This document shows, piece by piece, positions 5,947 through 10,019 of a stretch of 10,019 nt of DNA. The translations under genes were made by a program, and so were the position numbers. Location: NCBI GenBank assembly GCA_035534995.1, contig DATLQX010000164.1, positions 1 to 10,019 on the forward strand, read 5' to 3'. The notes under the pieces were generated by a model. It was not told the origin of the DNA. It was given only the letters and a program-made list of their open reading frames with translations, and made no database searches. Source of the DNA: JANWHV01 sp035534995. GTDB taxonomy: Bacteria > Chloroflexota > UBA5177 > JANWHV01. How positions within the stretch are numbered: position 1 is the first letter of the stretch; every line of letters starts with the position of its first letter.

Positions 5947-7267
5947 CATCCTCCCGCACAGCGTACTGCCGCACCTCACCGAGTTGGCGCCGGCCCTCCG
6001 CCTGTGCGCCCGTGCCGGGACGGTGCGGGCGGCGATCGGGCTCACCATCGAGGTGGAGGGTCTGACCTGCGCCATCGGCGAGCAAGTCTCGGTGGAGGCG
6101 GGAAATGGGCGGCCGCCTGTCCTCTGCCAGGTGGTGGGGTTCCGCGACAGCCGGGCTATCCTCATGCCCTTTGGCGACCCGGCCGGGATCGCCGCCGGTG
6201 GGAAGGCGCGCGCCGCCGGGCACGCCACCCAGGTGACAGTGGGCGACGGCCTTCTGGGCCGAGTGCTCGACGGCCTGGGCCGGCCCCTGGATGACGGCCC
6301 CCCCCTACATGGCTATAGGACCGGGATCGACGCCTCGGGCGGGGCCGCGCACCCGCTCCGTCGCCTGCCGATCACCCAGCCGCTGACCACCGGGATCCGG
6401 GTGGTCGATGGCTTCCTGACCTGCGGGCGGGGCCAACGTCTGGGCATTTTCGCGGGCAGCGGGGTGGGTAAGAGCACGTTCATGAGCATGATCGCTCGCA
6501 ATAGCGACAGCGACATCAACGTGATCGCCTTGATCGGCGAGCGCGGACGCGAGGTGCAAGAGTTCATTGACCATAATCTGGGACCGGAAGGGTTGGCCCG
6601 CTCGGTGGTGATCGTGGCCACCTCCGACCAATCCGCGCTGCTGCGCCGGACCGCCGCCTGGGTGGCCGCCACGGTGGCCGAGTACTTCCGCGACCGGGGG
6701 CGCCATGTGCTCTTCATGATGGATTCGGTAACCCGCTTCGCCATGGCGCAGCGGGAGATTGGCCTGGCGGTGGGCGAGCCGCCTACCACCCGCGGCTATA
6801 CTCCCTCCGTGTTCTCCCTCCTTCCCCTCCTGCTTGAACGAGCGGGCTGCGGCGAGGAAGGGACGATCACCGGCTACTACACGGTGCTGGTGGAAGGCGA
6901 CGACATGAACGAACCGATCACGGACGCGGTCCGCGGCACCCTGGACGGGCACATCGTACTCTCCCGCGAATTGGCGGCCGGCAACCACTACCCATCGGTG
7001 GACGTGGCGGCCAGCGTCTCTCGTCTGATGACCCGCCTCGTCTCTCCCGAGCACATCGCCTTCGCGGCCCGGATCCGCCGGTGGATGGCGGCCTATCATG
7101 GGGCGCGCGACCTGCTGGAGATCGGCGCCTATGTGAGCGGGACGAATCCCGACGTGGACGTGGCGGTGAGCCGGATGCCGCAAATCTTGACCTTCCTGCG
7201 CCAGGGGGTCTATGAGGTAAGCGCCGGAGCGGACACCCTCCGCGGCCTTGAGGCCCTGATCCGATGA
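5936..7267 (+). CDS. fliI: FliI, flagellar type III export ATPase
   Basis: A cytoplasmic ATPase that energises export of rod, hook and filament proteins, in a complex with FliH and FliJ. With a GTG start at 5936 it is 443 residues, the normal family size. Key motifs in that numbering are Walker A AGSGVGKST (173-181), IALIGERGREVQEFI (197-211) with the catalytic Glu region, Walker B VLFMMDS (258-264), and ITDAVRGTLDGHIVLSREL (328-346). The protein also has the N-terminal beta-barrel and the DGLLGRVLDGLGRPLD segment of F1-like ATPases. An ATG at 5876 is in frame, but it lies 71 nt inside fliH and would add 20 residues without family likeness. GTG at 5936, overlapping the fliH stop by 11 nt, is the better start. 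The stop overlaps fliJ (ATGA). It is set apart from F1 beta and Rho by its flagellar context and the VRGTLDGHIVLSR segment. Confidence 0.96.
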   Translation: MSSSILPHSVLPHLTELAPALRLCARAGTVRAAIGLTIEVEGLTCAIGEQVSVEAGNGRPPVLCQVVGFRDSRAILMPFGDPAGIAAGGKARAAGHATQVTVGDGLLGRVLDGLGRPLDDGPPLHGYRTGIDASGGAAHPLRRLPITQPLTTGIRVVDGFLTCGRGQRLGIFAGSGVGKSTFMSMIARNSDSDINVIALIGERGREVQEFIDHNLGPEGLARSVVIVATSDQSALLRRTAAWVAATVAEYFRDRGRHVLFMMDSVTRFAMAQREIGLAVGEPPTTRGYTPSVFSLLPLLLERAGCGEEGTITGYYTVLVEGDDMNEPITDAVRGTLDGHIVLSRELAAGNHYPSVDVAASVSRLMTRLVSPEHIAFAARIRRWMAAYHGARDLLEIGAYVSGTNPDVDVAVSRMPQILTFLRQGVYEVSAGADTLRGLEALIR

Positions 7268-7710
7268 GCAAGAAATTCACCTTTAGCCTGGAGGCGGCGC
7301 TTCGCCAGCGCACCCGCGAGGAGCAAGCGGCCCAGATGGCCTTTGCCCAGGCGGTCCAGGCCGGCCACGCCGCCCAGGCGGTCCTGGAGGCGCTGCGCGC
7401 GCGGGTGGCGGAGGGAGGGCGCGAAGGAGAGGGAGCCGGTACCCCCATGGACACGGTAGGCCGCATGCATCAACTGCTCTATCTCGACCACGCCGATCTT
7501 CAGGCGCGGCGCCAGGAGCAGGTAGTGGTCCAGCACTCGGCCGCCGTGACCGCCGCCCAGCAGGCGCTGCTTCAGGCCGCCACCCGCCGGCGGGCCATCG
7601 AGCGGCTCCGTGAACGGCGGCTGGAGGACTATACGGCGGCGGAGCGGTCGGCTATCGCGAAAGAGTTGGACGAAAGAACCACCATGCGGTACGCACGGGT
7701 GAAAGTGTAA
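7264..7710 (+). CDS. fliJ: FliJ, flagellar export chaperone
   Basis: A 148-residue, Ala/Arg/Glu/Gln-rich protein predicted to be almost wholly helical, as expected for FliJ, a two-helix coiled coil that fits like a gamma subunit into the FliI ring and contacts FlhA. The start FTFSLEAALRQRTREEQAAQ (5-24) resembles the family's F.l..lL.lr..eE opening, and the end RRRAIERLRERRLEDYTAAE, followed by an acidic LDE motif, resembles the C-terminal helix. A Gly/Glu-rich break at about 50-60 separates the helices. FliJ diverges fast, so position directly after fliI with a 4-nt overlap carries much of the weight. Confidence 0.88.
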   Translation: MSKKFTFSLEAALRQRTREEQAAQMAFAQAVQAGHAAQAVLEALRARVAEGGREGEGAGTPMDTVGRMHQLLYLDHADLQARRQEQVVVQHSAAVTAAQQALLQAATRRRAIERLRERRLEDYTAAERSAIAKELDERTTMRYARVKV

Positions 7711-7731
7711 GAAAGGGGCCTGGAGCACACC

Positions 7732-9192
7732 ATGCGGATTCCATTGAACCACTGGGAGGCCCGTCCGGTTACCGCGTCCGCGGCCCCACCGCCGCCGCAA
7801 GGAGGCGGCGGCAGTGTCGTACCCTTTAACGCGCCCACCGCCGGCTCCTTCGCCGCTACCCTGAGCACCCTCACCCAGCAGGACGCGAGCGCCGGCCAGG
7901 GCGGGGCGAGCGGGAGCGGACCCTCTTCCGCCCCTCCCGGAGTGACTTTCACCCCGCCCGCCAATTCTCCCTTCCTGGGCGCCGCCGGGGGGAGCCCGCT
8001 CGGCTCCGCGCTCGGGGCGAACGGGTCGTCCGGTCTCACCTCACTGATCCAGGGACTCGGTGCCGGATCCTCAGCGCCGCAAAGTCTTGGTTCCGGCGCC
8101 TTGACCCCCATGGAGTTGGTGCTCGTCCCCCTCCAGGGCGGTTCGACTGCCTCAAGCCTCTCCGCCCTGCTCGGCGGTCAGGTGGGTACCGCCGGCGCCA
8201 CGCTTCAGATGCCGTTCCAGGGCCAGGCCGCCCTCACCCAGGGTTTTGGCCCCACCTCCTTCTCGGCCGAACCGGCCTACGATGGCTATAGCCACTTCCA
8301 TACGGGCCTCGATTTCGGGGTTCCCGTGGATACGCCAATCGACGCCGCCGGCGCCGGGAAGATAGTGGCGGCGGGCTGGGACAGTACCGGCTACGGCAAC
8401 CGAGTGATCATCGATCATGGCAATGGCCGCCTCACCCTCTACGGACACCTGGACAAGATCACCGTCCACGCGGGCGACCAGGTAGCGGCGGGGCAACGGA
8501 TTGGTCTCTCCGGTTCTACCGGGAACAGCACCGGCCCTCACCTGCACTTTGGCCTCCAGGTCAATGGTCAGTGGGTGGATCCCACCGCCGCGCTCACCGC
8601 GAATGCCGGCGCCCCAGCCTCCACCCTCCTCCAGGAGCTTGGCGGAGGCGATCTCACCACCGCCGGGCTGGGGACACCGGCCACGCTTAACGGGGGTATA
8701 CCGGTGGGCCTGGTCATGCTCCCCACCACCACTCCCGCGAACTCGTACTCCGCGGCCCCGGCAAGCACCGGCCCCCTGGCCGACCCGGCGCTCAGCGGGC
8801 TGATCACCCAGGCGGCGCAAGCCTCCGGCCTGCCGGGCAGCCTGGTGGCGGCGGTGGTGCAGACCGAATCGGGAGGGAACCCGCAAGCGGTGTCGTCAAG
8901 TGGGGCTAAGGGTCTGATGCAACTGATGGACGGCACGGCGGCCGAGTTCGGCGTGACCAATGCCTTCGATCCCCAACAGAATCTCAACGCGGGCAGCCAA
9001 TATCTGAGCAGCCTCCTGCAAAAGTATCAAGGGAACGAGCAGTTGGCGGTCGCCGCCTACAACGCCGGTTCGGGCGCGGTAGATCAGTACGGCGGCGTGC
9101 CGCCCTACCCGGAGACGCAACAGTACGTGCAAAAGGTGCTCGCGCTGCAGCAACAATACGGGGGTTCAACCCCGCAAGTTCAAGTGGGATGA
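7732..9192 (+). CDS. Dual peptidoglycan hydrolase: M23 endopeptidase plus lytic transglycosylase
   Basis: A 486-residue protein in four parts. Residues 1-155 are low-complexity Gly/Ser/Pro/Ala, probably disordered. About 156-290 form an M23 (LytM-type) metallopeptidase with HTGLD (H190, D194) and HLHF (H270, H272), where H190, D194 and H272 would bind zinc, and the LYGHL histidine H239. About 291-350 is a linker. About 351-475 is an SLT-type lytic transglycosylase with catalytic Glu in TESGGNP (E379), then GAKGLMQLMDGTA and AVAAYNAGSGAV (439-450). M23 cuts peptide cross-links and SLT cleaves the glycan strand. Its place between fliJ and flgB, 21 and 13 nt from its neighbours, suggests the wall-opening role of FlgJ for rod passage. 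No Sec signal peptide is visible: the N-terminus MRIPLNHWEARPVTA lacks a hydrophobic core. Export may therefore be through the flagellar system, which is inference. No rod-cap domain like that of FlgJ is recognisable. Confidence 0.93.
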   Translation: MRIPLNHWEARPVTASAAPPPPQGGGGSVVPFNAPTAGSFAATLSTLTQQDASAGQGGASGSGPSSAPPGVTFTPPANSPFLGAAGGSPLGSALGANGSSGLTSLIQGLGAGSSAPQSLGSGALTPMELVLVPLQGGSTASSLSALLGGQVGTAGATLQMPFQGQAALTQGFGPTSFSAEPAYDGYSHFHTGLDFGVPVDTPIDAAGAGKIVAAGWDSTGYGNRVIIDHGNGRLTLYGHLDKITVHAGDQVAAGQRIGLSGSTGNSTGPHLHFGLQVNGQWVDPTAALTANAGAPASTLLQELGGGDLTTAGLGTPATLNGGIPVGLVMLPTTTPANSYSAAPASTGPLADPALSGLITQAAQASGLPGSLVAAVVQTESGGNPQAVSSSGAKGLMQLMDGTAAEFGVTNAFDPQQNLNAGSQYLSSLLQKYQGNEQLAVAAYNAGSGAVDQYGGVPPYPETQQYVQKVLALQQQYGGSTPQVQVG

Positions 9193-9205
9193 AAGGATAG
9201 GGAAG

Positions 9206-9565
9206 ATGAGTTTCGATCTCTTCAACGATGCCACCACCCAGGGTCTGGAATACTCGCTCAATAGCCTCAGCCTGCGCCAGCAGGTGCTGGCCAATAACGT
9301 GGCCAACACGCAAACTCCCGGTTTCACCGCCCAGGACGTGAACTTCGAGAATCAACTGAGCGGGATCCTGGACGGCCAGACCGCGGTCACTCCGGACGCC
9401 GCGGGCACGGTGGTGGACTCGCCGGACCTCACCTCGCGCATCGATGGGAACTCGGTCAGCATGGAAAGCCAGATGTCCAAGGAGTCACAGACGAACCTCC
9501 TCTATAACGCCTTGACCCAACTGACCACCGACCGCTTCGCCATCCTCAAAACCGCGATGAGCTAA
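9206..9565 (+). CDS. flgB: FlgB, flagellar proximal rod protein
   Basis: A 119-residue rod subunit, slightly shorter than the usual 130-140. The N-terminus has SLRQQVLANNVANTQTPGFT (22-41), the classic rod/hook signature ANNVAN..TPGF, followed by AQDVNFENQL. The C-terminal part has GNSVSMESQMSKESQTNLLY (81-100), then ALTQLTTDRFAILKTAMS, characteristic of FlgB (N.v.me.em.k...n...Y....l...f..lk.ai). The middle is shortened. A strong GAAAGGATAGGGAAG ribosome site precedes the ATG. FlgB normally sits directly upstream of flgC; here it follows the hydrolase gene, with the probable fliK 23 nt downstream. Confidence 0.95.
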   Translation: MSFDLFNDATTQGLEYSLNSLSLRQQVLANNVANTQTPGFTAQDVNFENQLSGILDGQTAVTPDAAGTVVDSPDLTSRIDGNSVSMESQMSKESQTNLLYNALTQLTTDRFAILKTAMS

Positions 9566-9575
9566 AGGAGCGAAG

Positions 9576-9583
9576 AAAGGAGG
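9576..9583 (+). promoter_or_regulatory. Shine-Dalgarno site of the fliK-like gene
   Basis: AAAGGAGG lies 5 nt upstream of the ATG at 9589. This near-perfect site fixes the start of the last, incomplete gene over the in-frame ATG at 9604, which has no comparable site. Confidence 0.75.
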
Positions 9584-9588
9584 CGCGT

Positions 9589-10019
9589 ATGATTGTGACA
9601 TCGATGGCGGCGCCCGCCCCCCCAGAGGCGCCCCAAGCAGGCACGGGCGCCGGGGATCCGGCGGCGAGCGGGGAAACGCCGGTGGACGACCAACCGTCGT
9701 TCCAGAGCGTGCTGGCGCACGAGGAACACACACCTGGCCCTCCCATCGGTGCCGGGGCGGCGACTTCAGGGACTCCGCGGTCCGCCAAAGCGGACGAGGG
9801 GAAGAAAGCGGCGGACGGAACCGCGCCGCTGGTGGCAACGCCGGTGGTAGCAACGCCGGCGCCGATCCTTGCCGCCCTCCTGGCCGTGGCTACCCCACGG
9901 GCTGCCTTGCCGGCGGCGACGAAGATCGCGGATGCGGCCGTGGGCAGCCCCAACGGCTTGCCCTCGGCCGTTGGGGCTGCCACGGCGGGGAAAACGGATC
10001 CGCGGCCGGCGGATCTTGC
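9589..10019 (+). CDS. fliK: Probable FliK hook-length control protein, N-terminal part (cut by window edge)
   Basis: An open frame of 143 codons continues past the right edge. The visible part is Ala/Pro/Gly/Thr-rich and almost certainly disordered, with one short segment of flagellar-substrate look, QPSFQSVLAHEE (about residues 39-50), similar to the F...L pattern near the N-terminus of FliK proteins. FliK is the secreted ruler that sets hook length and switches export from hook to filament subunits. The conserved Flg_hook C-terminal domain would lie outside this window, so the call rests on composition, the strong ribosome site, and position after the rod and export genes. The coding part near the edge contains a perfect 15-bp inverted repeat (see separate entry). 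A different exported or disordered flagellar protein cannot be excluded. Confidence 0.6.
   Translation, partial: MIVTSMAAPAPPEAPQAGTGAGDPAASGETPVDDQPSFQSVLAHEEHTPGPPIGAGAATSGTPRSAKADEGKKAADGTAPLVATPVVATPAPILAALLAVATPRAALPAATKIADAAVGSPNGLPSAVGAATAGKTDPRPADL
9943..9981. repeat. Perfect 15-bp inverted repeat inside the fliK-like gene
   Basis: GGCAGCCCCAACGGC at 9943-9957 and its exact reverse complement GCCGTTGGGGCTGCC at 9967-9981 are separated by 9 nt. They would fold into a strong hairpin in the mRNA. No T-run follows, and the reading frame continues through it to the window edge, so it is not an obvious terminator. Confidence 0.8.

Noticed and set aside
6305..7183. Minus-strand open frame opposite fliI
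   Set aside because: It is antisense to the conserved ATPase motifs, with His/Gly/Arg-rich shadow composition.
7732..9192. FlgJ
   Set aside because: There is no rod-binding FlgJ N-terminal domain and the glycan-cleaving domain is SLT-type, not glucosaminidase. Functional replacement is possible but it is not FlgJ.
1..10019. CRISPR array, tRNA, rRNA, transposase or integrase
   Set aside because: No regularly spaced repeats, cloverleaf, rRNA-like segment or recombinase motif was seen on reading either strand.

Overview
The window is a flagellar basal-body and export operon from a GC-rich bacterium (roughly two thirds GC by eye), with every recognisable gene on the + strand. I cannot name the species. 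The many short hairpin-rich intergenic repeats, the scrambled flagellar gene order and the absence of a flgJ-like gene in this stretch point away from a typical proteobacterium or Bacillus. Armatimonadota or a similar deep GC-rich phylum is a guess only.

Layout: the left edge (1-576) holds the tail of an unidentified gene and a helix-turn-helix (XRE-type) regulator. The two overlap by ATGA and look like a two-gene accessory cassette unrelated to motility. After 189 nt of spacer comes cheW (766-1266), the chemotaxis coupling protein. The next 429 nt (1267-1695) carry no gene but contain a long imperfect inverted repeat. A flagellar gene run then starts: flgC, fliE, fliF, fliG, a 186-nt gap holding a second inverted repeat, fliH, fliI, fliJ, a peptidoglycan hydrolase with two catalytic domains (M23 endopeptidase plus lytic transglycosylase), flgB, and the N-terminal part of a probable fliK that runs off the right edge.

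How the genes work together: FliF forms the MS ring in the inner membrane and FliG binds its C-terminal tail as the rotor and switch protein. FliH, FliI and FliJ are the cytoplasmic ATPase complex that feeds the export gate. FliE, FlgB and FlgC are the MS-ring/rod junction and proximal rod parts exported first. The dual hydrolase is well placed to open the cell wall for the rod, the job done by the FlgJ muramidase in gammaproteobacteria. FliK, if correctly called, sets hook length and substrate switching. CheW links receptors to CheA, which ultimately controls the motor.

The flagellar genes themselves look ordinary and intact. The most interesting points are the two-domain hydrolase without a visible signal peptide, the separation of flgB from flgC by about 7 kb, and a set of intergenic palindromic elements that seem to share one modular plan. 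I found no tRNA, rRNA, CRISPR array, transposase or attachment site.
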